A stretch of 64,000 nt of DNA from Marinomonas posidonica_A. GTDB taxonomy: Bacteria; Pseudomonadota; Gammaproteobacteria; Pseudomonadales; Marinomonadaceae. Made by a program: the position numbers and the translations under genes. Positions 18,928 through 27,657 of this stretch are shown here, piece by piece. Each line of letters opens with the position of its first letter. Within the stretch, counting starts at the first letter, position 1. The stretch lies in contig NZ_JBHZSP010000016.1 of assembly GCF_043643765.1 (NCBI RefSeq), positions 12,317 to 76,316 on the forward strand, in the 5' to 3' direction. Below the pieces are notes generated by a model. It made no database searches. It saw nothing but the letters and a program-made list of their open reading frames with translations, and had not been told where the DNA came from.

Positions 18928-20413
18928 GCTTTGCCCCTTCTTGTTGACCGATTTCTTGACCGAGAGACAACCAGGATTCTGGCACTGGGTGACCTGAAAA
19001 AGTTGGTACAGAATGACCATTTAGCTCTAACCAAGCTTTACGCACTAAACTACACGCCATGTCGAGTCGGTATTGCGCACTGGCACGCATGTCGCTCATT
19101 GGCTTCAATTCCTCGCGCAGCGCCTGTAAAACTTGTTGAAGCGCCACTTCATCCGTTACCGCCACATTTTGCAAACACGCCTCAGCGGCTTGCGCACGAA
19201 TGGGCGTAGCCGCCATACCGCCAAACGCGAGGCGAACCTCAGTAATCTGGTCTCCATTCACGGTAAAACGCGCGGCTAATAAAACACTGGAAATATCGTC
19301 TTCCATGCGCTTCGAGACTTTATAAAAGCGATGAAACTCCGCGAGCTTATCAAGCGAGAGATGAAACGCGACAATGCATTCATCGTCTACTAATTGGGTT
19401 TGCTTGTAGCCTAAATAGAAGTCTGACATCTTCACCATACGGCTAGAACCATCGACTTTGTCCAACCTTACGTCGGCATCAAACGCCAACAAAATTGGTG
19501 GCATATCCGCAATCGGAGAGCCATTTGCCACATTGCCGCCAATGGTGCCGCGATTACGAATTTGTCGTGACGCAATCCGACTTAACAGGTGATAAAGGTG
19601 CGGATAAGCGTCTTGACTGAAGTCTTCCAATTGGCTGTAGGTTACGCCAGTCCCAATGATAAGATGCCCACCCTGTTCTTCTAACTGCTGAATCTCAGCC
19701 ACATTGTTGAGGTCAATCAATACATCAAAGTCTTTATAACGCTGGGTATTTTCCAGCATTAAATCCGTACCACCGGCGATAAATTCTGCATCTGGATACT
19801 GCTGTTTCGCCGCTAAGGCTTCCGCTAAGCTTGTAGGTCGCAAGTACTTTGTATTAGCCGCTGGGTTATCTAGGTCGGCTAATACCGTTTTCAACCAATC
19901 TTGCTGACTCAATAGATGCCCTTGCTGCCCTTTCATCGCTAACCCAGCTTCAATAATGGGACGGTAGCCGGTGCAGCGGCATAAGTTTCCGGAGATGGCA
20001 TCACACACAGATTCACGATCCAGACCCTGTTCTTTTACCGCCGCATTCTCATACAAACCAGCCAACGACAAAACAAAACCTGGCGTACAAAAACCACATT
20101 GAGAACCATGAGCATCAACCATGGCTTGCTGAGCGGGATGAAGACCTTCCCCCAACTCGGCTAAATATTCGACCGACACCACATGCTTGCCGGCTAATGA
20201 TTGCACAGGAGTAATGCAAGCATTTAAGGTGGAATACGTAACGTCACCCGCTTCTAGCGCACCAACAAGGAGCGTGCATGCGCCACAATCGCCCGATGCA
20301 CAACCTTCTTTCGTCCCCGTTAAACCACGCTTTTCTCTTAGGTAACGCAAAGCGGTAAAGTCGCTAGGGAGCGTGTTATCGTCAATGAGCTCATCGTTTA
20401 GTATAAATTTCAA
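18920..20413 (-). CDS. xdhA: Xanthine dehydrogenase, Fe-S/FAD subunit XdhA
   Basis: The 497-residue subunit has an N-terminal 2Fe-2S ferredoxin domain (KEGCASGDCGACTLLVG), a second 2Fe-2S domain (QCGFCTPGFV and GNLCRCTGYRPI), and a FAD domain (EFIAGGTDLML, then RNRGTIGGNVANGSPIAD). It carries electrons from the Mo site to NAD. The start is a TTG at 20413, with AAGGAG six bases upstream and homology starting at once (KFILNDELID). An upstream ATG frame to 20491 would run through the sigma-54-type promoter, so the TTG is preferred. First gene of xdhABC. Confidence 0.92.
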   Translation of the reverse strand: MKFILNDELIDDNTLPSDFTALRYLREKRGLTGTKEGCASGDCGACTLLVGALEAGDVTYSTLNACITPVQSLAGKHVVSVEYLAELGEGLHPAQQAMVDAHGSQCGFCTPGFVLSLAGLYENAAVKEQGLDRESVCDAISGNLCRCTGYRPIIEAGLAMKGQQGHLLSQQDWLKTVLADLDNPAANTKYLRPTSLAEALAAKQQYPDAEFIAGGTDLMLENTQRYKDFDVLIDLNNVAEIQQLEEQGGHLIIGTGVTYSQLEDFSQDAYPHLYHLLSRIASRQIRNRGTIGGNVANGSPIADMPPILLAFDADVRLDKVDGSSRMVKMSDFYLGYKQTQLVDDECIVAFHLSLDKLAEFHRFYKVSKRMEDDISSVLLAARFTVNGDQITEVRLAFGGMAATPIRAQAAEACLQNVAVTDEVALQQVLQALREELKPMSDMRASAQYRLDMACSLVRKAWLELNGHSVPTFSGHPVPESWLSLGQEIGQQEGAKHA

Positions 20414-20467
20414 AGCGCTCTCCTTATTTAAAAAAATGTCTATGATGGCTGTAATGATAGTTGAAAT

Positions 20468-20482
20468 GCAAAAAACTGACCA
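20468..20482 (-). promoter_or_regulatory. Probable sigma-54 promoter of xdhABC
   Basis: On the minus strand TGGTCAGTTTTTTGC has GG and GC at the exact -24/-12 spacing and a perfect TTGC. It lies 54 bases before the xdhA start. It is weaker than the sites of uraH and hpxO, but in a functionally linked gene. Confidence 0.6.
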
Positions 20483-20866
20483 ATCGTTCAAAGTTTTAAT
20501 TAAAAACTAATATAGCCCTCTGAACAATCAATTTTTAATGCCGAAGGCAGAGCCATAATCGAAAAATGAACGGCACAGAATCTTTTCATGCATGCTTAAT
20601 TGTCTGGATAAATATCAGTATTCTGAAACGGTAAGAATTAACCGACTTGTCTTTCATCAAAGACCATGTCATCCATGACTTATTTGCATTACGAAAAATT
20701 GAGCGGCAGCTTTAAGCTACGGGTTGGAGAATTCTTAAAAGCTTATTGACAGAGATACGGGATGAGACGTAACGGAAATGCTATTTTTAGATAATAATGA
20801 CGACGATAAGTGAATTTTCTCATAAAACTCAATCATAGGACGGTTAATTAATGGCCAATAAAAACC
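20483..20866. other. Non-coding stretch between xdhA and the SnoaL gene
   Basis: About 380 bp without a gene I can support. It should carry the enhancer site for the xdhABC promoter, but no inverted repeat stands out. A 27-codon plus-strand frame at 20669-20752 lacks a ribosome site. Confidence 0.4.
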
Positions 20867-20893
20867 ACTCCGCTACTCATGTCGTAGCGGAGT
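20867..20893 (-). terminator. Terminator of the MBL/SnoaL operon
   Basis: A 10-bp perfect stem (ACTCCGCTAC / GTAGCGGAGT) with a 7-base loop, followed on the minus strand by GGTTTTTA, just past the SnoaL stop. Confidence 0.75.
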
Positions 20894-20900
20894 CATTTGC

Positions 20901-21293
20901 TTAACTCTTAAGCGCTTCTTGTACCATGGCACTATCTACGTATTGTTCCATGCTAAGTATTTTGCCATCTTTTAACTGGTAAAGGTGAGCAAAAGTCGCT
21001 GTCATATACTTTCCTGTCGCATTATAAGTACCAGAATACACGCCAAAAGCTGCTACTCGGTCACCGTCCGCTAGGTAGGTATGAACCTTGGCTTGATAAC
21101 CTGTCCATTCCGTTCCTAGTCGATGAAATACATTGGCTACAATGTCTTCTGCTCCCGTGTAAGTACCAGCGTAAGGGAAGCCAGCCGCTTCTGTCCATGT
21201 GGCATTAGGTGCCAACACTTCCAGTAAGTTTTTGCCATTCTCTTCAGATGAGCCTTCGTATGTCGCTTTAATAATCTCAAGAGGAGATTTCAT
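20901..21293 (-). CDS. SnoaL-like (NTF2-fold) protein
   Basis: The 130-residue protein shows the SnoaL/NTF2-like pattern: SPLEIIKATYEGS at the first helix, LLEVLAPNATWTEAAGFPYAGTY, a central VHTYLADGDRVAAFGVYSG and the final sheet FAHLYQLKDGKILSMEQYVD. Such proteins are small cytoplasmic enzymes or binding proteins with a cone-shaped pocket; function cannot be set from the fold. The start is ATG 21293, five bases after the upstream MBL gene's stop; an in-frame GTG at 21308 overlaps that gene. The two genes clearly form one operon and probably share a substrate. Confidence 0.78.
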   Translation of the reverse strand: MKSPLEIIKATYEGSSEENGKNLLEVLAPNATWTEAAGFPYAGTYTGAEDIVANVFHRLGTEWTGYQAKVHTYLADGDRVAAFGVYSGTYNATGKYMTATFAHLYQLKDGKILSMEQYVDSAMVQEALKS

Positions 21294-21298
21294 GCTAA

Positions 21299-22117
21299 TT
21301 AACCCCACTTCATTTCGTTAGTGTTCACTTTAGCGCCAATTTGCAAGGCGACACCCAATCCAGCATCTGGATATAGTGCCGTCATTGCTGCCATTAAGTC
21401 TGCGCTGTTATCAACTTTTGCCAACTCTGCTTCAAACGCTCTAAGGTAAGTTTGAGTATAAATGATTGCCTCCTTACCTGTTTTTGCATCAAGCGTCATA
21501 TGACCTGGAATCACAATGTCAGGGTTACGAGCCAAAATAGAATCTAACGTTTTCACCCATGTTTCACGCAACTCTACAGTGGCTGTATCTGCCGTCCAGA
21601 CATGCAAATCAGAAAATACTAATACGCCACCAACAACAGCGTTTAGAGAAGGGATCCACAAGTAACGACGGTTGGGCAAATTCTCAATAGTAACGATCTC
21701 AATCGTTTCGCCATCTACCGTTAGAGACTCACCATCAAACGCTTCGGGCATAACAACATCAGCCAAGTTTTTTGGCCCATTGTCTTGAAGCTGTGGCCCC
21801 CATGCGGCCAGTTTTTTCTCTACGCTGGCTTTAATAGCAGCCAGCGTTGCGCTAGCGGTAATCACTTTAGCATCTGGAAAAGCTGCTTTTATTGGACCTA
21901 AGCTAAAGTAATAATCAGGATCACTTTGGCTAATGTAAATAGTGGTTAATTGTTTGCCGCTTGCTTTGATTTCTTCAACCACTGCCGCGCCATCAGAAAG
22001 AGTAAAGCCACCATCAATAAGAACCGCCTCTGTCGCGCCAGACACTAGAATTGGAGCTCGGAAAAACCCATGTTCACCAGCAGGAAGGTGTTTTAACGAT
22101 AACGTATTGTTACTCAT
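21299..22117 (-). CDS. MBL-fold protein with altered metal site
   Basis: The 272-residue protein has the metallo-beta-lactamase layout: an N-terminal sheet ending in TEAVLIDGGFTLSDG, then IYISQSDPDYYFSLGPIK where the HxHxDH metal motif should be, then NAVVGGVLVFSDLHVWTAD and IVIPGHMTLD. The metal-binding histidines of the first motif are replaced (S-Q-S-D-P-D-Y) while the later Asp and His remain. I infer a mono-metal or non-classical site. A subfamily of MBL-fold proteins with this SQSDPDYYF variant probably exists, so it is more likely a lineage trait than decay. Co-transcribed with the SnoaL gene. Confidence 0.8.
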   Translation of the reverse strand: MSNNTLSLKHLPAGEHGFFRAPILVSGATEAVLIDGGFTLSDGAAVVEEIKASGKQLTTIYISQSDPDYYFSLGPIKAAFPDAKVITASATLAAIKASVEKKLAAWGPQLQDNGPKNLADVVMPEAFDGESLTVDGETIEIVTIENLPNRRYLWIPSLNAVVGGVLVFSDLHVWTADTATVELRETWVKTLDSILARNPDIVIPGHMTLDAKTGKEAIIYTQTYLRAFEAELAKVDNSADLMAAMTALYPDAGLGVALQIGAKVNTNEMKWG

Positions 22118-22414
22118 GATTATTCCTTATTATTTGAATTAGCGTACTTTATTAATTTGATTAGATACGATTAGGCTAAATTATGGTAACTAACCAAACT
22201 CTCAAATTGACCTTCACATCCTAAACTAAAGAGTCAGCGTCCAAAATCAATTAGAAATATACAGTATCAAACCTACCTACTCTTAACAACGCACCATTTT
22301 ACGTCACTCCCCCTATAAATATCCTTATCAAGGATAATTAATTGAAGCCATAAATTTAAATTTTTTATTATAAATTCAATTATTTACAAAAATATTCATA
22401 CCTATATGAAAAAA
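22118..22414. other. Divergent promoter region, MBL gene / ABC operon
   Basis: About 300 bp, strongly AT-rich, between two divergent operons. It ends in the -24/-12 promoter of the ABC operon. No clear binding site for an enhancer protein and no small gene was seen. Confidence 0.45.
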
Positions 22415-22429
22415 TGGAACAAATGTTGC
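22415..22429 (+). promoter_or_regulatory. Probable sigma-54 promoter of the ABC importer operon
   Basis: TGGAACAAATGTTGC matches TGGCAC-N5-TTGC at 9 of 10 positions with exact spacing. It lies 62 bases before the substrate-binding-protein start and overlaps the first codons of a longer upstream frame. This argues that the longer frame is not translated. Confidence 0.75.
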
Positions 22430-22491
22430 TAAATCATATCAATATGAAACAAACGGGTCTTAAATCCCTATTAATTGTATGGAGCATGTTT

Positions 22492-23484
22492 ATGAAAGCG
22501 GCAAAAAAAACAGCAATCCGATTGACTCTTTTAGCCAGTCTCATCTCAAGTACTTCTGTCATTGCAGCAGACCAAGTCACTTTTCAGCTAGATTGGTTAC
22601 CAGGTGGTGATAAAGCACCTGTCTATGTAGGGATTCAACAAGGATTTTTTGCCGAGGAAGATTTGGACGTCAGCATCGCCAGCGGGCGAGGTTCTACCGA
22701 TGCCTTAACCAAAATGGCCACAGGACAATCAGACATAGGCAGTTCAGACATCAGTGCCTTAATGGCAGCAAAAGCACAAGACAACGTACCAGTGGTTGCC
22801 GTTATGCCCTATTTCACGCAAGCACCGCACGCTTTCTTCGCCTTAAAAAGCAGTGGTATCCGTTCCATCAAAGATCTAAAAGGCAAAAAAGTCGCCACCT
22901 CTCCTTTTACTTCTTCAAACGCCTTCTTACCTTTGGTATTGAAAGAAAACAACTTAACAGAAGATGACATCAAGCTGGTGAAGTCCGATCCAGGCGCTTT
23001 GGCACCTATGATGATCACGGGGAATACCGACGCCATCATAGCTTGGGTGACCAACACGGCATTATTTATCGCACAAGCAAAAGAAGCGGGCAAAGAGATT
23101 GTTGAAATGCCTTGGTCTGATTCTGGCTTGTCTTTATACAGTTCATCTCTACTCGCTTCCGAGCGCTTCCTAGAGGAACGTCCCGATGTGGCGAAACGCT
23201 TCATTAAAGCCTTTGCTAAAGCCGTTAAATTTACCTATGAAAATCCGCAAGTCGCTGGGGAAGATCTTCACAAGATGGTGCCAGAAGTGGATGCCGACAT
23301 AGTGGCTGCCCAAATAAAAAGCATTACAGGCTTAGTCTTTAACGATGTCACAGAGCAAGATGGCTTTGGTCACTTCACTTCTGAGCGTATCAAACAAACG
23401 TGGCAATATGCCGCTGAGGCCAATGGTCTAAGCCAAGACGCCCTTACCCCTGAAACAGCAGTAAACAGCCGTTTCTTCAAGTAA
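22492..23484 (+). CDS. ABC transporter substrate-binding protein (NMT1/THI5-like)
   Basis: The 330-residue protein has a signal peptide (MKAAKKTAIRLTLLASLISS with cleavage after VIAA) and a type 2 periplasmic-binding fold of the NMT1/SsuA/TauA group: VTFQLDWLPGGDKAPVYVGI, then FFAEEDLDVSIASGRGSTDAL and KGKKVATSPF. Family ligands include pyrimidine precursors, sulfonates, riboflavin and purine-like compounds. The start is ATG 22492 with GGAG 7 bases upstream; earlier ATGs lie in or at the promoter. It is first in an operon with ATPase, permease, a guanine-deaminase-like enzyme and a dioxygenase, which favours a nucleobase-like ligand. Confidence 0.88.
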   Translation: MKAAKKTAIRLTLLASLISSTSVIAADQVTFQLDWLPGGDKAPVYVGIQQGFFAEEDLDVSIASGRGSTDALTKMATGQSDIGSSDISALMAAKAQDNVPVVAVMPYFTQAPHAFFALKSSGIRSIKDLKGKKVATSPFTSSNAFLPLVLKENNLTEDDIKLVKSDPGALAPMMITGNTDAIIAWVTNTALFIAQAKEAGKEIVEMPWSDSGLSLYSSSLLASERFLEERPDVAKRFIKAFAKAVKFTYENPQVAGEDLHKMVPEVDADIVAAQIKSITGLVFNDVTEQDGFGHFTSERIKQTWQYAAEANGLSQDALTPETAVNSRFFK

Positions 23485-23515
23485 TTCAACTGTTATAAAT
23501 CAAGGTAGTCTTTAC

Positions 23516-24298
23516 ATGGATCAAGCAAAAAACTCTGCCTACGTCAGTATGCAAGGCGTCGGCCACCAATACGACTCTCAAGCCCCACTGGTCGTAAAAG
23601 ACATAGACTTGGATATTCATCGCCACGAATTTGTGGCGGTGGTTGGCCCTTCCGGCTGCGGTAAATCTACGTTACTTCGCATGGTATCTGGCTTACTTAT
23701 TCCTTCTCAAGGACAGGTTTCGGTATTCAATCGCCCGGTTACGGAACCCCGAGACGACGTGGGAATTGTGTTCCAAAAGGCCAACCTATTACCTTGGTTG
23801 ACGGTTCGTAAAAACGTCTTATTTCCGCTCAAACACAAATATGGCAGTTATTCTGCCGCGGACGAGAAACGCGCTAACGAATTATTGGAGATGGCGGGGT
23901 TAACTCAGTTTGCGGATAAAATGCCCGATGAATTGTCTGGTGGTATGCAGCAAAGAGTTGGCATAGTGCGCGCCTTGCTGTTGAACCCCGACATTTTATT
24001 AATGGACGAACCTTTTTCCGCGTTAGATGCCCTAACACGAGAACAAATTGGATTTGATCTCTTAAAAATATGGCGAGAGCACCCTAAAACGGTCCTTTTC
24101 ATCACCCACTCCATCAGCGAAGCCGTATTACTGTCTGACCGAATTCTGGTGATGAGTAAACGCCCTGGTACGGTGTTGGATTTGATCGAAGTGGATCTAC
24201 CTCGTCCTCGCTCTTCTAAAACCATCAATTCTCCCCGCTTTGCAGAGTTAACCGACCTAATTCGAGGCTATATTTATGAACCAGATGTCCCAGCATAA
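23516..24298 (+). CDS. ABC transporter ATP-binding protein
   Basis: This 260-residue ATPase of the NrtD/SsuB/TauB class has Walker A GPSGCGKST, a Q-loop VFQKANLLPW, the signature LSGGMQQRVG, Walker B ILLMDEPFSALD and the switch His in FITHSI. It powers the importer with the binding protein before it and the permease after it. The reading frame overlaps the permease start by 23 bases, so the two are tightly co-translated. Confidence 0.95.
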   Translation: MDQAKNSAYVSMQGVGHQYDSQAPLVVKDIDLDIHRHEFVAVVGPSGCGKSTLLRMVSGLLIPSQGQVSVFNRPVTEPRDDVGIVFQKANLLPWLTVRKNVLFPLKHKYGSYSAADEKRANELLEMAGLTQFADKMPDELSGGMQQRVGIVRALLLNPDILLMDEPFSALDALTREQIGFDLLKIWREHPKTVLFITHSISEAVLLSDRILVMSKRPGTVLDLIEVDLPRPRSSKTINSPRFAELTDLIRGYIYEPDVPA

Positions 24299-25070
24299 AC
24301 CTTGGCTTGCGCAACAAGCAAACCGTTTTGCTCCTGCACTCTTCTTTATTGGGTTAGTGGTATTGTGGGAGCTCGTTTGTCAGCTTGGTAAGGTACCGAA
24401 TTACATCTTACCTTCGCCCTCTGCCATCATCACGGCTTTCTTCAATGTGGATTTTTCACGCTGGATGGTGCATTTATGGGCCACATTGAGAGTGGCATTG
24501 ATGGGCTTTGCCCTGTCTATTTTAATTGCCATTCCGATGTCCATTGGCATGATGCGCTCTCAACTGATGAATCGTATCCTTTACCCAGCCTTGATTGTCA
24601 TTCAATCAACGCCGGTGGTGGCGGTAGCACCATTGATCATCGTCTTGCTAGGCACAGACGACCCTTCACGTGTGCTGATTACCTGCTTAATCACCTTTTT
24701 CCCATTAGTCGTTTCGACCACCACAGGTATGTTGGAAACGCCACCTGAAATGATCGAACTTAGCCAGTCCTTGCGCGCCCCTCGCTACCGTGAAACCTGG
24801 CAAATTCGAATTCCCTATGCCATCCCACATATTTTCAGTGGCTTACGTGTTTCCATTACCCTTGCGATTATTGGTGCTGTGGTGGCGGAATTTGTTGCCG
24901 CGGAAGAAGGTCTGGGGTATTTCATCCAGTTCTCCACCTCTTTCTTTAAGATTCCTCAAGCCTTTGCCGGTTTGATCTTCTTATCCATCATAAGCTTATT
25001 GTTGTTTAAATCTGTGCAGTGGATTCAAGCTTGGCTGTTTCCTTGGAGCTTACCTAAAAAGCGCAGTTAA
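24276..25070 (+). CDS. ABC transporter permease (SsuC/TauC type)
   Basis: A 264-residue inner-membrane permease with about six helices. The EAA loop that contacts the ATPase is seen in IELSQSLRAPRYRETWQIRIP. The segment AEFVAAEEGLGYFIQFS near the C-terminus is a family marker. Start ATG 24276 has GAGG 7 bases upstream and overlaps the ATPase gene by 23 bases; ATG 24285 is the alternative. Confidence 0.93.
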   Translation: MNQMSQHKPWLAQQANRFAPALFFIGLVVLWELVCQLGKVPNYILPSPSAIITAFFNVDFSRWMVHLWATLRVALMGFALSILIAIPMSIGMMRSQLMNRILYPALIVIQSTPVVAVAPLIIVLLGTDDPSRVLITCLITFFPLVVSTTTGMLETPPEMIELSQSLRAPRYRETWQIRIPYAIPHIFSGLRVSITLAIIGAVVAEFVAAEEGLGYFIQFSTSFFKIPQAFAGLIFLSIISLLLFKSVQWIQAWLFPWSLPKKRS

Positions 25071-25137
25071 GGCAGGTAACAAAAAAGACAGACAACAATA
25101 TTTAACTCATATTAAGCACACTAATTAGAGAATAAGC

Positions 25138-25635
25138 ATGACCTTTGTAGAACAGGACACAGCCTTATCCGACCAAGATAAAATCTTCCTCCGCCAAAGC
25201 TTTGCTTTGGCGGAGGAAGCCAAACAACAAGGCATTCACCCATTCGCCGCTCTCTTAGTAGATGCACAAGGCAACATCCTCATGACACAGGTAAATGGCT
25301 ATTTACCTGACTTTGATATGACAGGTCATGCAGAACGCAAACTGATGACCCGAGCCAGCAAGGCTTATCGCCCCGACTTTCTCGCCGATTGCACCATGTA
25401 TGTTTCAGCAGAACCTTGCGCTATGTGTGCCGGAGCGTCCTACTGGGCAGGCTTGGGAAGATTGGTCTATGGACTCAGCGAAGCTAGCCTAAAAGACATT
25501 ACTGGCAATCACCCTGAAAACCCAACTTTGGATCTTCCCTGTCGCACTGTGTTTGACTCTGGTCAACGCCAAGTTAAAGTGATTGGCCCTTGTTTGGAAA
25601 AAGAGGCCGCAAAATTGCATGAAGATTTCTGGTAA
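25138..25635 (+). CDS. Guanine deaminase-like nucleoside/base deaminase
   Basis: The 165-residue enzyme of the cytidine-deaminase fold has the zinc motifs HAER (proton-shuttle Glu) and PCAMCAGA. The C-terminal tail ending LEKEAAKLHEDFW resembles small GuaD-type guanine deaminases more than the tRNA editor TadA. The likely reaction is guanine to xanthine plus ammonia, which would feed XdhAB encoded 5 kb away; cytosine or another aminated base is possible. It lies in the sigma-54-type operon with the ABC importer. The 5' part of the gene contains a 35-bp perfect inverted repeat. Confidence 0.75.
   Translation: MTFVEQDTALSDQDKIFLRQSFALAEEAKQQGIHPFAALLVDAQGNILMTQVNGYLPDFDMTGHAERKLMTRASKAYRPDFLADCTMYVSAEPCAMCAGASYWAGLGRLVYGLSEASLKDITGNHPENPTLDLPCRTVFDSGQRQVKVIGPCLEKEAAKLHEDFW
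25185..25219. repeat. Perfect 15-bp inverted repeat inside the deaminase gene
   Basis: Left arm CTTCCTCCGCCAAAG (25185-25199) and its exact complement (25205-25219) flank a 5-base loop. It encodes ordinary residues (about FLRQSFALAEEA) starting about 16 codons into the gene. Confidence 0.9.
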
Positions 25636-25736
25636 TACCAAGATTTTATAAAATTCGGAGTAGAAGCTGTCAGGCGATTCAAACCAGTCTCGCTAGGTCA
25701 TTGCTCCATTTCCCAACAGTAAGATTAGGAGATGTT

Positions 25737-26726
25737 ATGACCGCTTCATACTCACTTGAAGAACTCAATCGTGAAACTACCTTTGGTGGTGCCGGACAAG
25801 ACGCCGACGACAGAGAAGTTCGCGTCATCGATATGAGCGATTTTGAAAATCGTCGCGATGAAATACGCGAACAACTTTGGCTCGCTGCCACAGAAATTGG
25901 CTTTTTCCAACTCAGTCATCATGGCATTGCCCAGCAAGATATTGACGCTGCTTTCGTGGAATCTGAACGCTTCTTTGCGTTACCAGAAAGCATTAAGAAC
26001 CAATATCCCAGACCCAAAGGCGTCAATGCAGGCTGGGAAAGTCGAAGCCAAATTCGTCCTTCTACTGGTACGCAAGATCAAAAAGAATCCTACCAAATTA
26101 CTCAGTATCATATGGATGGTCTCTGGCCAACGGAGAAAGAGTTGCCCGATTTTCAAGCCAATACTCTGGCATTCGAAAAACAATGCTGGGAGCTTGGCAT
26201 GAAGGTGCTGTCTTGCTTTGCCGAAAAGCTTGGGTTCGAACAAGATTTCTTCAGTAAAGCGCATGATCCACAACAAACGGATTATCAAAGTACCTTGCGC
26301 TTGCTGCATTACTACCCAACCCATGGAGTGACAGAGCAAGGCAATATATGGCGTGCTGGCGCGCACACCGACTTTGATTGCCTGACTCTGCTCTTCCAGC
26401 ATGAAGGTCATGGAGGATTACAAGTCTGCCCAGGAGAAGAAGCCCAAAGCCAGCGTTGGACGAACATCCCTCCTCGTGGCGATGTCATTACCTGCAATAT
26501 CGGTGACATGCTAATGCGCTGGAGCGACGATCAACTCAAATCAAATTTACACCGAGTTCGCCAACCAAGAATCGATGAGTACTGTGGCAGTCGCCACTCT
26601 ATCGCTTTCTTTTGTCAGGCCAATAAATCGCAACTTATCCAAGGGCCAAATAAACGCTATCAGGCCATTCGTGCTGATGACTTTCTCAATCAGCGTATCC
26701 AAGCCAACTTTGTTGAAAGCAAATAA
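25737..26726 (+). CDS. Isopenicillin N synthase-like 2-oxoglutarate/Fe(II) dioxygenase
   Basis: The 329-residue protein has a DIOX_N-type N-terminal half (REVRVIDMSDFENRR, then TEIGFFQLSHHGI) and a 2OG-Fe(II) core with metal ligands H-x-D in AHTDFDCLTLLF and the distal His in SNLHRVRQP. The 2OG-binding Arg-x-Ser is in SRHSIAFFC, so all catalytic residues are present. The substrate is unknown; as last gene of an importer-deaminase operon it may hydroxylate the imported heterocycle. The start is ATG 25737 with AGGAG 5 bases upstream; an in-frame upstream codon at 25701 lacks a ribosome site. Confidence 0.82.
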   Translation: MTASYSLEELNRETTFGGAGQDADDREVRVIDMSDFENRRDEIREQLWLAATEIGFFQLSHHGIAQQDIDAAFVESERFFALPESIKNQYPRPKGVNAGWESRSQIRPSTGTQDQKESYQITQYHMDGLWPTEKELPDFQANTLAFEKQCWELGMKVLSCFAEKLGFEQDFFSKAHDPQQTDYQSTLRLLHYYPTHGVTEQGNIWRAGAHTDFDCLTLLFQHEGHGGLQVCPGEEAQSQRWTNIPPRGDVITCNIGDMLMRWSDDQLKSNLHRVRQPRIDEYCGSRHSIAFFCQANKSQLIQGPNKRYQAIRADDFLNQRIQANFVESK

Positions 26727-26872
26727 ACCCCATTCGCCAAGTTGCATAAAACGTAGCTTGGCTTTATTAAACTAAAAATTCGTTTATAAAAACGCACAAG
26801 TTTTTAAAACATATCTATACTCAATATCGTAGGAGGTTGTCTTTATAAACATACTTTATAAGCTGAACTAAC

Positions 26873-27298
26873 ATGCGTAAAACCATCATTATCTATTTCA
26901 ATATTTTGCTAGTGGGGATTATTTTAGTTCTCTACTTACCCACTTATAGTAATACCAAACAAACCAATAATGCCCTTTACACTATAGACGGAGATTCTCT
27001 AATCTTCCCCTATTCGCTGAGTAACATGCGCTTACCAAGCTCACATCAAGATGCTGAATATACTTTACGAGTAGGGTTGTATCGCACATTAGAGCAAGCA
27101 ACAAATAAAGCACAAAGCATCCAATTCAATGCACCTCTTCTGGTAATAAAAGCTAAAGACAATCAAAAAGAGTGGTTCTTTGTTTTAGTAGGTCGTTATT
27201 CTAGCGAACTCACCGCTGAACAAGCGAAACGACAATTGCAGGATAATGGTGTGTCTTCGACTATCAGTGTGTGGCCCACAATTCCAAATAATCGTTAA
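26873..27298 (+). CDS. Membrane-anchored SPOR-domain-like protein
   Basis: This 141-residue protein has one N-terminal helix (IIIYFNILLVGIILVLYLP, residues 4-22) and a C-terminal region of about 70 residues with SPOR character: YTLRVGLYRTLEQATNKAQS, then FFVLVGRYSSELTAEQAKRQ ending in a beta strand. SPOR domains bind denuded peptidoglycan at septa, so a periplasmic cell-envelope role is likely. It is monocistronic; the ribosome site is weak. Confidence 0.7.
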   Translation: MRKTIIIYFNILLVGIILVLYLPTYSNTKQTNNALYTIDGDSLIFPYSLSNMRLPSSHQDAEYTLRVGLYRTLEQATNKAQSIQFNAPLLVIKAKDNQKEWFFVLVGRYSSELTAEQAKRQLQDNGVSSTISVWPTIPNNR

Positions 27299-27351
27299 GA
27301 GTCTAATGCGCTACATCCATCCAAATGTCAGCGCATCAGTCGTCATTCATA

Positions 27352-27657
27352 CTATGCTGATGTGTTATTAGGTACGCCTGCAAAATCTATAGTTCCCCCT
27401 TCTGCACAAGCAAAACAAAACTCTTCCCCATTCACCAAAACGGCACAACCAAAGCCTTTAGTATGTCCTGGAGCAGGATCAGCGAAAGCAGCATTAAAAT
27501 ACTGCTTAGAAATCCCACCATTTGAGAAAAAAATTTGAGTGTGCCCTTGGTCTAAAATGTCCTGCAGCTCTGCCGTTACATCGAGGGTCGAATTTTTTGA
27601 GGCTGATATTGCTGCCCCCCAAAAAGCAGATCTGACCATGTAGATACTTTGTGTCAT
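27352..27657 (-). CDS. Hypothetical 101-residue protein
   Basis: I do not recognise a family. The start has AAAGGAG 7 bases upstream, so translation is likely. The chain opens MTQSIYMVRSAFWGAAISAS, has no signal peptide, and carries Gly/Cys-rich stretches GFGCAVLVNGEEFCFACAEG in its C-terminal third, where three cysteines within about 20 residues might bind metal or form disulfides. It is a single gene, convergent with the SPOR gene. Confidence 0.6.
   Translation of the reverse strand: MTQSIYMVRSAFWGAAISASKNSTLDVTAELQDILDQGHTQIFFSNGGISKQYFNAAFADPAPGHTKGFGCAVLVNGEEFCFACAEGGTIDFAGVPNNTSA

Noticed and set aside
20669..20752. 27-codon plus-strand frame (MSSMTYLHYEKLSG...) in the gap after xdhA
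   Set aside because: No ribosome site, no recognisable family, and chance frames of this length are common.
22414..22491. N-terminal extension of the NMT1-like binding protein
   Set aside because: It overlaps the probable -24/-12 promoter and would put 26 residues before a standard signal peptide.
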